The notes under the pieces are model-generated. The model did no database searches. It was not told the DNA's origin and saw only the letters and a program-made list of their open reading frames with translations. Of a stretch of DNA of 64,000 nucleotides, positions 36,716 to 45,729 are shown in pieces. The translations under genes were made by a program, and so were the position numbers. The stretch spans positions 186,001 to 250,000 of the forward strand of contig NZ_JACJUD010000005.1 in NCBI RefSeq assembly GCF_014174475.1, written 5' to 3'. Each line of letters opens with the position of its first letter. Positions within the stretch are counted from its first letter, which is position 1. Source of the stretch: Aquipseudomonas ullengensis. GTDB lineage: Bacteria > Pseudomonadota > Gammaproteobacteria > Pseudomonadales > Pseudomonadaceae.

Positions 36716-37732
36716 ATGTTCAGCGAACTCACCTTGCAGCAGGAACTGGCGCGTATCGAGCGCATCGCCCACCTGGCGCTGGCCAGCTACGGCCCGGTCT
36801 ATCAAGGCCAGTTGCAGCTGCTCTGCCATTCGGAAAACGCCACCTGCGCCGTCACCACGCCCCGCGGCCAGCGCTATGTGCTGCGTGTGCACCGCCCGGA
36901 TTACCACGCGCGCAGTGCCATCGCCAGTGAGTTGGCCTGGCTGGCCGCCCTGCAACAGGCCGATATAGAGGTGCCGGTAGCCATTGCCGGTGCCGACGGT
37001 GAACTGATCCAGGCCGCCGGCGACGCGCAGTCGGGCACGCGCTTCGTGGTCCTGTTCCACTGGATCGACGGCCATGAGCCGGACCCGCAGCAGGCACTCG
37101 GCCCTGCCTTCCAGCGCCTCGGCACGATCAACGCACGTCTGCACCGCCAGGCCCGCGACTGGCAGCGCCCGGCAGGCTTCCAGCGCATCACCTGGAATCA
37201 CCCGAGCATGCTTGGCGAGCACGGCCACTGGGGCCGCTGGCAGGCTGCGCCGTACCTGGATGCCGCGGCGACCGCGCTGGTAGACGAAACCGTGAGCCTG
37301 ATCGGCCAGCGCATGGCGGGCTACGGCGAAGGCCCGGAACGCTTCGGCCTGATCCACGCCGACCTGCGCCTGGCCAACCTGCTCGAACACGACGGCCGGA
37401 CCCGCGCCATCGATTTCGATGACTGCGGTTTCGGCTGGTACCTTCACGATCTCGCCGCAGCGCTGAGCTTTCACGAACACCATGCGGATGTGCCGATGTG
37501 GCTGGACAACTGGCTGCTGGGCTACGAGCGGGTTGCGCGGCTGGAGCGCGACGACCTGCTGATCCTGCCCACGCTGATCATGCAGCGCCGCCTGCAACTG
37601 CTGGCCTGGTTCGGCAGCCACCGCGGCACGCCGACTGCCGAGGGACTGGGCCGGGAATGGGTGGGATCGACCCTGCAGCTGTGCCAGCGCTACCTGCGTG
37701 GCAAGCCGGTGGGCGCGGTGATCGCCGACTGA
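36716..37732 (+). CDS. APH-family small-molecule kinase
   Basis: The 338-residue protein has the aminoglycoside-phosphotransferase/choline kinase fold. The catalytic loop is IHADLRLANL (D216, N221) and the metal-binding motif is IDFDDCGFGW (D233 region); the N-lobe has RYVLRVHRPDYH. Members phosphorylate hydroxyl groups of choline, ethanolamine, homoserine or hydroxylysine. Its divergent neighbours, a phospho-lyase-like PLP enzyme and an SDR, favour a catabolic amino alcohol kinase of the hydroxylysine kinase kind. Antibiotic resistance is less likely. ATG at 36716 is used; an in-frame ATG at 36686 is an alternative. An AraC regulator follows on the same strand. Confidence 0.87.
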   Translation: MFSELTLQQELARIERIAHLALASYGPVYQGQLQLLCHSENATCAVTTPRGQRYVLRVHRPDYHARSAIASELAWLAALQQADIEVPVAIAGADGELIQAAGDAQSGTRFVVLFHWIDGHEPDPQQALGPAFQRLGTINARLHRQARDWQRPAGFQRITWNHPSMLGEHGHWGRWQAAPYLDAAATALVDETVSLIGQRMAGYGEGPERFGLIHADLRLANLLEHDGRTRAIDFDDCGFGWYLHDLAAALSFHEHHADVPMWLDNWLLGYERVARLERDDLLILPTLIMQRRLQLLAWFGSHRGTPTAEGLGREWVGSTLQLCQRYLRGKPVGAVIAD

Positions 37733-37881
37733 ACCAGTTCGGGGCGCCGCGCCTGCTCACGCACAGGCGTGCGGCACGCACCTGCCGCCGGTTCAGCGCA
37801 GCGCACCGCCCAGACCACGCCTGAGCGGCTGGTACAGGAGTTGCAGCCCGCCTGTAACAACCTCATCAGCGGGAGGGAACC

Positions 37882-38940
37882 GTGGACAGCCTAGCGCGCA
37901 GCTCCGAGCGCCCGGCCGGCGTACTGGCCAGCGCCGCCAGCGGCCTGATCGAGTTCATCGCCGACGAAGGTGGTGATGCCGATCGTATCCTCGGCCACAG
38001 CGGTATCGACCCCGAACGCCTGCACAACCCGACCCTGCACCTCGACCTCGGCCAGTACTGCCGGGTCTTCGAGGTCGCCGCGCAGCAAACCGGCAACCCC
38101 AACTTCGGCTTGCGCTTCGGCAGCCAGTTCCGCCCCGAATCACTGGGCCTGCTCGGCTACGTTGGCCTGTGCTCCGACACCCTCGGCCAGGCCCTGCGCA
38201 ATGTCGTGCGCATGTTCCCCTGCCACCAGCAGGGCAGCACCCTGCAACTGGTCGAACTCGGTGAATACAGCCGCCTGGATTATCAGGTGCTGCACGGCGC
38301 CATCGCGCACAAGCGCCAGGACGCCGAGCTGTCGCTGGGCATGTTTGCCAACCTGATGCGCCAGGCCCTCGGCCAGCGCTGGGCGCCGGAGAAGGTGCAT
38401 TTCGAGCACGCACAGCCGGAAGCCTGGCACGAGCACTGCAAATCCTTCGATGCGCCGGTGCTGTTCAACCAGCCGAGCAATTCGCTGATCTTTCGCAGCC
38501 AGTTGCTTGGCCGGTCGATGCCCGGCCGTGATCCCCGGTTGCTGACGCTGATACTGGAAAGCATGCAGAAACTGGGCAGCAGCGGCGACGCCAGGCCGGC
38601 GCTGGTGGATGAGGTGAAGGGACAGATACACCAGCAACTCGCCGATGGCGACCCGAGCCTGGAGCACATCGCCGAACAACTGCGCTTGCCAGTGTGGACC
38701 CTGCAACGGCGCTTGAGCGACCAGGGACTGAGCTTTACTGCCCTAGTCGATCTGGTGCGCCGCGAGCTGGCCACCCACTACCTGCAACAGGCCAGCCTGC
38801 CGATTTCCGAGCTGGCCGTGCTGCTCGGCTACTCGGAAATCAGCGCCTTCTCGCGAGCCTTCCGCCGCTGGTTCGCGGTCAGCCCACGACAGTGGCGCCA
38901 GGCCCACGGCAACGCAGACGCGCCGCTCAGTCGTCGCTGA
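37882..38940 (+). CDS. AraC-family transcriptional regulator
   Basis: The 352-residue protein has an N-terminal ligand domain of the type found in OruR/ArgR-like and QuiR-like AraC regulators (about 15-205: FEVAAQQTGNPNFGLRFGSQFRPESLGLLGYVGLCSDTLGQAL). A C-terminal double helix-turn-helix follows (about 245-345: LEHIAEQLRLPVWTLQRRLSDQGLSF and LAVLLGYSEISAFSRAFRRWFAVSPRQWR). The start codon is GTG at 37882 with GGGAGG seven bases upstream. It lies 149 bp after the kinase on the same strand and probably controls the kinase/SDR/PLP cluster in response to its substrate. The last 14 bp overlap the convergent apbC gene. Confidence 0.92.
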   Translation: MDSLARSSERPAGVLASAASGLIEFIADEGGDADRILGHSGIDPERLHNPTLHLDLGQYCRVFEVAAQQTGNPNFGLRFGSQFRPESLGLLGYVGLCSDTLGQALRNVVRMFPCHQQGSTLQLVELGEYSRLDYQVLHGAIAHKRQDAELSLGMFANLMRQALGQRWAPEKVHFEHAQPEAWHEHCKSFDAPVLFNQPSNSLIFRSQLLGRSMPGRDPRLLTLILESMQKLGSSGDARPALVDEVKGQIHQQLADGDPSLEHIAEQLRLPVWTLQRRLSDQGLSFTALVDLVRRELATHYLQQASLPISELAVLLGYSEISAFSRAFRRWFAVSPRQWRQAHGNADAPLSRR

Positions 38941-40021
38941 TAACGATGTTCGGCATGGCGCTGGCGCCGAGCCCGCTCTGGGCGATGCGCGCACCGACGC
39001 TGCGGGCCATTTCCTGGTAGATCATGGCGATCTGGCTTTCCGGGTCGGCGATGGTGGTCGGCTTGCCGCCATCTGATTGCAGGCGGATGGCCATCGACAG
39101 CGGCAAGGAGGCCAGCAGGTCGACACCGTACTGGTTGGCCAGCTTTTCGCCGCCGCCTTCGCCGAACAGGTGCTCGGCATGCCCGCAGTTGGAGCAGATG
39201 TGCACCGCCATGTTCTCGACCACACCGAGCACCGGGATGTTGACCTTGCGGAACATCTCCACGCCCTTTCGGGCATCCAGCAGGGCCAGGTCCTGCGGCG
39301 TGGTAACGATCACCGCGCCAGCCACCGGCACCTTCTGCGCCAGGGTCAGCTGGATATCGCCGGTGCCCGGCGGCATGTCGACGACTAGGTAGTCGAGGTT
39401 GTCCCAGGCAGTTTGGGTGATCAGCTGCAGCAATGCGCCGGAGACCATCGGCCCGCGCCACACCACCGGAGTGTTCTCGTCAGTGAGGAAGGCCATCGAC
39501 ATGACCTGCACGCCGTGTGCCTCCAGCGGCACGAAGAACTTCTCGTCGCGCACTTTCGGCCGTGTGCCTTCGGCGATACCGAACATGATGCCCTGGCTCG
39601 GGCCGTAGATATCCGCATCGAGAATGCCGACCCGCGCGCCTTCGCGAGCCAGGGCCAGGGCCAGGTTGGCCGCGGTGGTCGACTTGCCGACACCACCCTT
39701 GCCGGAGGCCACGGCGATGATGTTCTTCACATTGGCCAGCGCCGGCACCTGGGCCTGCGCCTTGTGCGGTTCGATCACGCACTCGACCACGACCTTGGCG
39801 CTGTCGACGCCGTCCATGGCCTCCAGGGCCATCTGCAGCATCTGCGCCCAGCCGCTCTTGAACAGCCCGGCGGCGTAGCCCAGCTCCAGGCGCACGGCGA
39901 CCTTGCCGCCCTGGATGTCGACTTCGCGCAGGCAGCCGGCGCTGACCGGGTCTTGATTGAGGTTGGGGTCGGTGAACTGGCGCAGGGTCGCTTCGACCGC
40001 TTGGCGGGTAACGGCGCTCAT
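38927..40021 (-). CDS. apbC: iron-sulfur cluster carrier protein ApbC/Mrp
   Basis: The 364-residue P-loop ATPase carries and delivers [4Fe-4S] clusters. It has an N-terminal MIP18/DUF59-like segment (about 5-80) and the deviant Walker A GKGGVGKSTTAANLAL. DYLVVDMPPGTGD follows, and the cluster-binding CxxC is HICSNCGHAEHLFG. Length is normal for Pseudomonas Mrp. GGAG lies eight bases before the ATG. It is divergent from metG, the usual neighbour in pseudomonads; a REP pair lies between them. Confidence 0.95.
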   Translation of the reverse strand: MSAVTRQAVEATLRQFTDPNLNQDPVSAGCLREVDIQGGKVAVRLELGYAAGLFKSGWAQMLQMALEAMDGVDSAKVVVECVIEPHKAQAQVPALANVKNIIAVASGKGGVGKSTTAANLALALAREGARVGILDADIYGPSQGIMFGIAEGTRPKVRDEKFFVPLEAHGVQVMSMAFLTDENTPVVWRGPMVSGALLQLITQTAWDNLDYLVVDMPPGTGDIQLTLAQKVPVAGAVIVTTPQDLALLDARKGVEMFRKVNIPVLGVVENMAVHICSNCGHAEHLFGEGGGEKLANQYGVDLLASLPLSMAIRLQSDGGKPTTIADPESQIAMIYQEMARSVGARIAQSGLGASAMPNIVISDD

Positions 40022-40079
40022 GGGGCAACTCCGAAAGGCTGAGCAAAACAGGCGGGCATATTACCGTAGGAGCATGAGC

Positions 40080-40167
40080 CGTAGGGTGGATCGGGGCGCG
40101 TAACTGACGTCCTTTTCATCCACCAGGGCGCCGCGCGGTGGACCAGTGCAGCGTGATCCACCCTACG
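40080..40167. repeat. REP-type inverted pair (CGTAGGGTGGATC family)
   Basis: CGTAGGGTGGATC (40080-40092) and its exact complement (40155-40167) bracket a second weaker palindrome (TCCACC ... GGTGGA). The pair lies in the 235-bp interval between the divergent apbC and metG genes. It has the same GTAG foot as the other three repeat pairs in this window. Confidence 0.75.
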
Positions 40168-40256
40168 ACAGCCATCCGCCCCGCCACGGATGAAAAAAAC
40201 CCGCTGCGCCTATATAGTTGCCGACTTCCCTCGAAATACCAGTGCAGCCGATCACC

Positions 40257-42299
40257 ATGTCCGAAGCCCGCAAGATTCTCGTCACCAGCGCCCTGCCCTA
40301 CGCCAACGGTTCGATTCACCTCGGCCATATGCTCGAGTACATCCAGACCGACATGTGGGTGCGCTTCCAGAAGCTGCGCGGCAACCAGTGCATCTACGTC
40401 TGCGCCGACGACGCCCACGGTTCGGCAATCATGCTGCGCGCGGAAAAAGAAGGCATCACCCCGGAACAGCTGATCGCCAACGTCCAGGCCGAACACAGTG
40501 CCGACTTCGCCGACTTCCTGGTCGACTTCGACAACTTCCACTCGACCCACGCCGAAGAAAACCGCGAGCTGGCCACCAGCATCTACCTCAAGCTGCGGGA
40601 TGCCGGGCATATCGCCACCCGTTCGGTGACCCAGTATTTCGACCCCGAGAAGGGCATGTTCCTCGCCGACCGTTTCATCAAGGGCACCTGCCCCAAATGC
40701 GCGGCCGAGGACCAGTACGGTGACAACTGCGAGAAATGCGGCGCCACCTATGAGCCGACCGAGCTAAAGAACCCGCGCTCGGCCATCTCCGGTGCGGTTC
40801 CGGTGCTGCGCGACTCCAAGCACTTCTTCTTCAAGCTGCCCGACTTCGAGGCCATGCTGAAGACCTGGACCCGCAGCGGCACCCTGCAGGATGCCGTGGC
40901 CAACAAGATCGCCGAATGGCTGGATGGCGGCCTGCAGGAGTGGGACATCAGCCGCGACGCACCCTACTTCGGCTTCGAGATTCCCGATGAGCCGGGCAAG
41001 TACTTCTACGTCTGGCTGGACGCGCCAATCGGCTACATGGCCAGCTTCAAGAACCTCTGCGCCAAGCGCCCGGAGCTGGACTTCGACGCCTTCTGGAACA
41101 AGGACTCGACGGCTGAGCTGTACCACTTCATCGGCAAGGACATCGTCAACTTCCACGCCCTGTTCTGGCCGGCCATGCTCGAAGGCGCCGGTTACCGCAA
41201 GCCGACCGGCGTCAACGTGCACGGCTACCTGACGGTGAATGGGCAGAAAATGTCCAAGTCGCGCGGCACCTTCATCAAGGCGCGCACCTACCTGGATCAC
41301 CTGAATCCGGAATACCTGCGCTACTACTACGCCGCCAAGCTGGGCCGTGGCGTCGACGACCTCGACCTGAACCTCGACGACTTCGTGCAGAAGGTCAATT
41401 CGGACCTGGTCGGCAAGGTGGTCAACATCGCCAGCCGCTGCGCCGGCTTCATCCACAAGGGCAACGCCGGCGTACTGGTCGATGCCAACCCCGAGCCGGA
41501 ACTGTGGGCCGCCTTCCAGGCTGCCGCGCCGAGCATCGCCGACGCCTATGAAGCACGCGACTTCTCCCGCGCCATGCGCGAGATCATGGCCCTGGCCGAC
41601 CGTGCCAACGCCTGGATCGCCGACAAGGCGCCGTGGGCGCTGAACAAGGTCGAAGGCAAGCAGGCCGAGGTGCAGGAAATCTGCGCCCTGGGCGTCAACC
41701 TGTTCCGCCAGTTGGTGATCCTGCTCAAACCCGTGCTGCCGAACCTGGCGCGCGACGCCGAGGCCTTCCTCAACGTCGCCCCACTGGTCTGGTCCGACCT
41801 GGGCACGCCGCTGGCCAACCACCAGCTGAACCCGTTCAACCCGCTGCTGACCCGTATCGAGCCGGCCAAGATCGACGCCATGACCGCAGCCTCCAAGGAA
41901 GACCTCGCCTCCACCGAAGCCCCGGCCGCACCGGCAGGCAACGGCGAACTGGCGAAAGACCCGCTGGCCGCCGAGATTGCCTTCGACGCCTTCGCCGCCG
42001 TGGATCTGCGCATCGCCTTGATCGAAAAGTGCGAGTTCGTCGAAGGCGCCGACAAGCTGCTGCGCCTGACCCTGGATATCGGCGACGAGAAGCGCAACGT
42101 GTTCAGCGGCATCAAGAGCGCCTACCCGGACCCGAGCAAGCTGGAAGGCCGCCTGACCCTGTATGTGGCCAATCTGGCCGCGCGCAAGATGAAGTTCGGC
42201 GTTTCCGAAGGCATGGTCCTGGCGGCCGGCCCCGGCGGCGAAGAGATCTACCTGCTCAGCCCGGACAGCGGCGCCAAGCCGGGTCAGCGCGTCAAGTAA
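40257..42299 (+). CDS. metG: methionine--tRNA ligase
   Basis: The 680-residue synthetase charges initiator and elongator tRNA-Met. It shows HLGH (residues 21-24), the zinc knuckle CPKC ... CEKC (starting near C145), KMSKS in [11 protein letters not shown] (near 332), the anticodon-binding domain and a C-terminal tRNA-binding (Trbp111-like) domain from about 575. This is the dimeric E. coli type. ATG at 40257 begins the conserved [18 protein letters not shown]; 13 codons of open frame before it are not used. A terminator follows, separating it from the rnf genes. Confidence 0.98.
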   Translation: MSEARKILVTSALPYANGSIHLGHMLEYIQTDMWVRFQKLRGNQCIYVCADDAHGSAIMLRAEKEGITPEQLIANVQAEHSADFADFLVDFDNFHSTHAEENRELATSIYLKLRDAGHIATRSVTQYFDPEKGMFLADRFIKGTCPKCAAEDQYGDNCEKCGATYEPTELKNPRSAISGAVPVLRDSKHFFFKLPDFEAMLKTWTRSGTLQDAVANKIAEWLDGGLQEWDISRDAPYFGFEIPDEPGKYFYVWLDAPIGYMASFKNLCAKRPELDFDAFWNKDSTAELYHFIGKDIVNFHALFWPAMLEGAGYRKPTGVNVHGYLTVNGQKMSKSRGTFIKARTYLDHLNPEYLRYYYAAKLGRGVDDLDLNLDDFVQKVNSDLVGKVVNIASRCAGFIHKGNAGVLVDANPEPELWAAFQAAAPSIADAYEARDFSRAMREIMALADRANAWIADKAPWALNKVEGKQAEVQEICALGVNLFRQLVILLKPVLPNLARDAEAFLNVAPLVWSDLGTPLANHQLNPFNPLLTRIEPAKIDAMTAASKEDLASTEAPAAPAGNGELAKDPLAAEIAFDAFAAVDLRIALIEKCEFVEGADKLLRLTLDIGDEKRNVFSGIKSAYPDPSKLEGRLTLYVANLAARKMKFGVSEGMVLAAGPGGEEIYLLSPDSGAKPGQRVK

Positions 42300-42319
42300 G
42301 GCGCTGGGCTAGCCTTTAG

Positions 42320-42362
42320 CCCGCAACCATCAGGACATACGCTCTGATGGCTGCGGGTTGTT
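42320..42362 (+). terminator. terminator-like hairpin after metG
   Basis: CCCGCAACCATCAG (42320-42333) pairs with CTGATGGCTGCGGG (42344-42357), with one G-U pair, and is followed by TTGTT. The hairpin is strong but the T-run is weak, so some read-through into rnfA is possible. Confidence 0.65.
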
Positions 42363-42418
42363 CCGTCCCGACCGCACTCCACGGTCAAACTTCAGCGATC
42401 CGGCCTTCATCCACGCGC

Positions 42419-42970
42419 ATGACCGAACTCCTTGCCGTCCTGATCGGCGCCGCACTGGTCAACCACCTGCTCCTCGGCCTGTCCGTCGCCGACCCGTCGC
42501 GCCCTGCACACCTACAGGCACTCGGCCCGGCTGCGGCACTGTTACTCCTGCTGACCGCACCGCTGGCCTGGCTGCTGCACCAGCTGCTGCAGAACCTGGC
42601 CCTGGATTACCTGAACCTGCTGGCCGGCCTGCTGTTGCTGGCCTGCCTTGCCTGGTTGAGCCTGGCATTGCTCGCGCGCCTGCGCCCGGTACTGGCCCAG
42701 CCTGGGCTGTGGCCACTGCTGCTGGGCAACGGCGCCGGGGTGGGCGTGATGCTGCTGAGCCAAGGGCTGCCGAGTTTTTCCGTTGCCCTGGCGCTCGGAG
42801 TGGGCAGCGGCCTGGGCTTCTGGTTGATCCTGCAACTGTTCGCCGACCTGCTGGAACGCCTTGAGCAGTGCGATGTGCCCGCGCCGTTCAAGGGCGCGCC
42901 GATGCTGCTGATCAGCAGCGGCCTGTTGGGCATGGCCTTCCTCGGCCTCAACGGCCTGGGGGCGATATGA
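42419..42970 (+). CDS. rnfA: RnfA-like membrane subunit lacking the iron-sulfur cysteines
   Basis: The 183-residue protein is almost entirely hydrophobic with about six helices. It opens with [21 protein letters not shown], matching the RnfA/RsxA start. In canonical RnfA two cysteines (in LGLCPFMG and TNCAVLGV) hold the membrane [2Fe-2S] cluster with RnfE. Here the first is replaced by Ser (GLSVADP, S22, with a short deletion) and the second by Gly (GNGAGVGV, G105). The only Cys residues are elsewhere (C76, C149). The protein should still pack with RnfE but cannot hold the cluster in the usual way. It overlaps rnfB by 4 bp. The ribosome-binding site is weak. Confidence 0.8.
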   Translation: MTELLAVLIGAALVNHLLLGLSVADPSRPAHLQALGPAAALLLLLTAPLAWLLHQLLQNLALDYLNLLAGLLLLACLAWLSLALLARLRPVLAQPGLWPLLLGNGAGVGVMLLSQGLPSFSVALALGVGSGLGFWLILQLFADLLERLEQCDVPAPFKGAPMLLISSGLLGMAFLGLNGLGAI

Positions 42971-44118
42971 ACAACGCCTTGCGCATCCAGGCCATCGACG
43001 CCCTGCTGCCCCAGACCCAATGCGGCAAGTGCGGCCATCCGGGCTGCAAGCCTTACGCCGAGGGCATCGCCCAGGGCGAGGCGATCAACAAGTGCCCGCC
43101 CGGCGGTACCGCCACCATTCATGCCCTGTCGCGCCTGCTGCAGGTGCCCGAGCTGCCGCTGGAGCTGCCCGCCGTGCCGGCGCAGATCGCGTTCATCCGC
43201 GAGGCCGAATGCATCGGCTGCACCAAGTGCATCCAGGCTTGCCCGGTGGATGCCATCGTCGGTGCCGCCAAGCTGATGCACACGGTGATCACCGACGAAT
43301 GCACCGGCTGCGAACTCTGCGTCGCGCCCTGTCCGGTGGACTGCATCGACATCATCGCCCTGCCCGCCGAACAGGCCGATGCCCAGCGCCAGCGCGCCGA
43401 CCAGTTCCGCAGCCGTCACCAGGCTCATCAGGCACGCCTGGCCCGCGACGAAGCACGCCGCCTGGCCGACCGCGCAGCCCGCGCGCAACCCACACAGGCT
43501 CAAGCGCAGAGCAATGCCGGCAGCCCGCCACAAGCGCCGCAACAAGCAGTGGGCGACGACGCCCAGACCCGCTACAAACGCCTGAAGATCGATGCCGCCA
43601 TGGCCAAGGTGGCGCTGACCAAAGCCGAGAAGCAACTGGCAGCCCACGGTACGGTCGAACTGCAGCACCAGGTCGAGAGCCTGCGTCAGGCCGCCGAACA
43701 GGCCCAGCGCGAGCTGGATGCCGCACAGCCAGCTCAGGCCAGCGCACCCAGCGCCGGCGAAGCCGCGCTCAAGCAGGCCAAGATCGCCCTGGCCATGCGC
43801 CGCGCCGAACTGGGCAAGGCCGAGCGCCAGGGCCTGGACGACAGCCAGTTACAGCCCCTGCGCCAGGCCCTGGCGGACGCCGAACAGGCCCTGCACAGCG
43901 CCGAAGCAGCCAGCGGCAAGCCGTTGCCCAACCTGGTACGCACCGACAAGGCCCCGGTAGACCGGCAACTGCGCGACCTGAAGACCGAACTGGCCTATGC
44001 CCGCGCCGACCTGCAACGCCTGGAGCGCCGGCAGACGGCGGACACGGCCACCCTGGAGCAGGCCCGCCAGCGCCTGGCGAATGCCGAGCAGCGCGTGCAT
44101 GACTACCAGCCACAGTGA
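42967..44118 (+). CDS. rnfB: RnfB-like ferredoxin subunit with long coiled-coil tail and no membrane anchor
   Basis: The 383-residue protein has the 4Fe-4S domain [10 protein letters not shown]...KCPPGG (C19, C22, C27, C43). Two ferredoxin-type clusters follow: [12 protein letters not shown] (C82, C85, C88, C92) and [12 protein letters not shown] (C112, C115, C118, C122). All twelve ligands are present. It differs from standard RnfB (about 190 residues) in two ways. The N-terminal membrane helix is absent, and residues about 135-383 are an Ala/Gln/Arg-rich coiled coil ([21 protein letters not shown]). That tail resembles the repeat tail I associate with RnfC. It starts at the rnfA stop (ATGA) and ends 20 bp inside rnfD. 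No rnfC lies between rnfB and rnfD. Confidence 0.88.
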   Translation: MNNALRIQAIDALLPQTQCGKCGHPGCKPYAEGIAQGEAINKCPPGGTATIHALSRLLQVPELPLELPAVPAQIAFIREAECIGCTKCIQACPVDAIVGAAKLMHTVITDECTGCELCVAPCPVDCIDIIALPAEQADAQRQRADQFRSRHQAHQARLARDEARRLADRAARAQPTQAQAQSNAGSPPQAPQQAVGDDAQTRYKRLKIDAAMAKVALTKAEKQLAAHGTVELQHQVESLRQAAEQAQRELDAAQPAQASAPSAGEAALKQAKIALAMRRAELGKAERQGLDDSQLQPLRQALADAEQALHSAEAASGKPLPNLVRTDKAPVDRQLRDLKTELAYARADLQRLERRQTADTATLEQARQRLANAEQRVHDYQPQ

Positions 44119-45121
44119 CCTGAGCTTCGACCCGCGCCCGAGCCTGCAGCGGGCGCTGCTCGCTTGCCTGCCCGGCGCACTGGCGTTGCTCTGGTTCAAC
44201 GGCTGGGGCCTGCTGGTACAACTGCTGCTGGCCAGCGCCAGTTGCTGTGCCTGCGAATGGCTGACCCGCGCGCTGCGTCAGCAACCCTCGCCACGAGCCG
44301 AGCACAGTCTGTTCGGCCTCGCGCCCCTGGCTGAGGGCAGCGGTCTGGTCAGCGCCGTGCTGCTGGCCCTGGCCTTGCCGAGCTACGCGCCCTGGTGGCT
44401 GACGGTCAGCAGCGCCGCCTTTGCCACACTGTTTGGCAAATCGCTGTTCGGCGGCTTCGGCCGCAACCTGTTCAACCCGGCGATGCTCGGTTACGCCTTC
44501 GCCCTGCTCGCCTTCCCGGCGCAGATGGTGCACTGGCCCGCTCCCGGCGCCAGCCATGGCCTGCTGGCGGCGTTGCAGCAGATCTTCGGTTTCGGCAACA
44601 GCCTGATCGATGGCTGGAGCCAGGCCACCGTGCTCGACAGCCTCAAGCACAACGACGGCCTGACCATCGACGAACTGTTCGCCCAGCACCCGGCCTTCGG
44701 CGGCGTCGGCGGGCGTGGCGTGGAATGGGTCAACCTGGCCTTCCTCGCCGGCGGTCTGTATCTGCTGCAGCAGAAAGTGATCCGCTGGCACGCGCCGCTG
44801 GGCATGCTCGGCGCACTGTTCGTCATCAGCCTGCTGTGCTGGAACGGCTCCGGCTCGGACTCCAACGGCTCGCCGCTGCTGCACCTGTTCAGCGGCGCGA
44901 GCATGCTCGGCGCCTTCTTCATCGTCACCGAACCGGTCAGCGGCGCCGGCAGTGACCGCAGCCGCCTGTACTTCGGCATCGGCGTCGGCCTGCTCACCTA
45001 TGTGATCCGCACCTGGGGCGGCTACCCGGACGGCCTGGCCTTCGCCGTGCTGCTGATGAACCTCTGCGTGCCGCGCCTCGAGCAGCTCGCCAGCGCGCGC
45101 AACAGCGGGGCCACGCCATGA
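44099..45121 (+). CDS. rnfD: RnfD-like membrane flavoprotein subunit
   Basis: The 340-residue membrane protein has about nine or ten helices and the RnfD landmarks [48 protein letters not shown] and [15 protein letters not shown]. The threonine that carries FMN covalently in RnfD (motif SGAT) corresponds here to SQAT, T177 (codon 44627-44629), so the flavin site appears kept. The start overlaps the end of rnfB by 20 bp and the stop overlaps rnfG by 4 bp. Canonical rnfC would precede this gene in P. aeruginosa and is absent. Confidence 0.92.
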   Translation: MTTSHSDLSFDPRPSLQRALLACLPGALALLWFNGWGLLVQLLLASASCCACEWLTRALRQQPSPRAEHSLFGLAPLAEGSGLVSAVLLALALPSYAPWWLTVSSAAFATLFGKSLFGGFGRNLFNPAMLGYAFALLAFPAQMVHWPAPGASHGLLAALQQIFGFGNSLIDGWSQATVLDSLKHNDGLTIDELFAQHPAFGGVGGRGVEWVNLAFLAGGLYLLQQKVIRWHAPLGMLGALFVISLLCWNGSGSDSNGSPLLHLFSGASMLGAFFIVTEPVSGAGSDRSRLYFGIGVGLLTYVIRTWGGYPDGLAFAVLLMNLCVPRLEQLASARNSGATP

Positions 45122-45729
45122 GCCCGCGCTGGCAACAAACCGCGACGCTGGCCGTGCTCGCTCTGCTCGGTGCCGGCCTGCTCGCCCTCCTACAGCACCT
45201 GGCAGCCCCCACTATCGAGCAACAACGCCAGGCCGCTGCCGAACGCACCCTGTTCGACCTGCTACCGGCCGGCAGCTATGACAACCATCCCCTGGCCCAG
45301 CCCATTGCCCTCGAAGCCGGCGGCCTGCTCGGCAATCCAGGCGCCGAGCCCGGCTACCTGGCCACGCTGAATGGCCAGCCCAGTGCCGTGCTGCTGCCGG
45401 TCAGTGCGCAGGGTTATGAAGGCGCCATCCACCTGCTGGTGGCGATCAGCACGAATGGCCGCCTGCTCGGCAGCAAGGTGCTGCAGCAGCGGGAAACGCC
45501 CGGCCTCGGCGACCTGATCGAGCGCCAGCGCAGCCCCTGGCTGCAAGGCTTCACCAACAAGTCCCTGGGCGATGACAGCGCAAGCTGGAGCCTGCGCGCC
45601 GATGGCGGCCAGTTCGACCAGATCGCCGGCGCCACGGTGACCTCGCGCGCGGTGAAAGACGCCCTGCAGCGCGCGCTGCGCTTCTTCGATGCGCAACGCG
45701 TTCGGCTTCTCGGAACGGATCAACCATGA
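45118..45729 (+). CDS. rnfG: RnfG-like periplasmic flavoprotein subunit
   Basis: The 203-residue protein has one N-terminal membrane helix (about 8-28). An FMN-binding domain facing the periplasm follows, with the covalent-flavin motif IAGATVTSRAV (T173; the first Ser of the usual SGAT is Ala). HLLVAISTNGRLLGSKVLQQRETPGLGD is the family core. Electron flow in Rnf passes through the RnfG and RnfD flavins. It overlaps rnfD and rnfE by 4 bp on each side, so translation is coupled. Confidence 0.93.
   Translation: MSPRWQQTATLAVLALLGAGLLALLQHLAAPTIEQQRQAAAERTLFDLLPAGSYDNHPLAQPIALEAGGLLGNPGAEPGYLATLNGQPSAVLLPVSAQGYEGAIHLLVAISTNGRLLGSKVLQQRETPGLGDLIERQRSPWLQGFTNKSLGDDSASWSLRADGGQFDQIAGATVTSRAVKDALQRALRFFDAQRVRLLGTDQP

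Noticed and set aside
36716..37732. Reading the APH-family gene as an aminoglycoside resistance gene
   Set aside because: The neighbouring phospho-lyase-like enzyme, SDR and AraC regulator point to metabolism, and nothing around it suggests a mobile resistance cassette.
43020..44102. 360-codon alternative frame inside rnfB that might hide the missing rnfC
   Set aside because: It is an Arg/Pro/Gly-rich shadow frame of rnfB with no flavin, NADH or iron-sulfur motifs. RnfC is truly absent between rnfB and rnfD.
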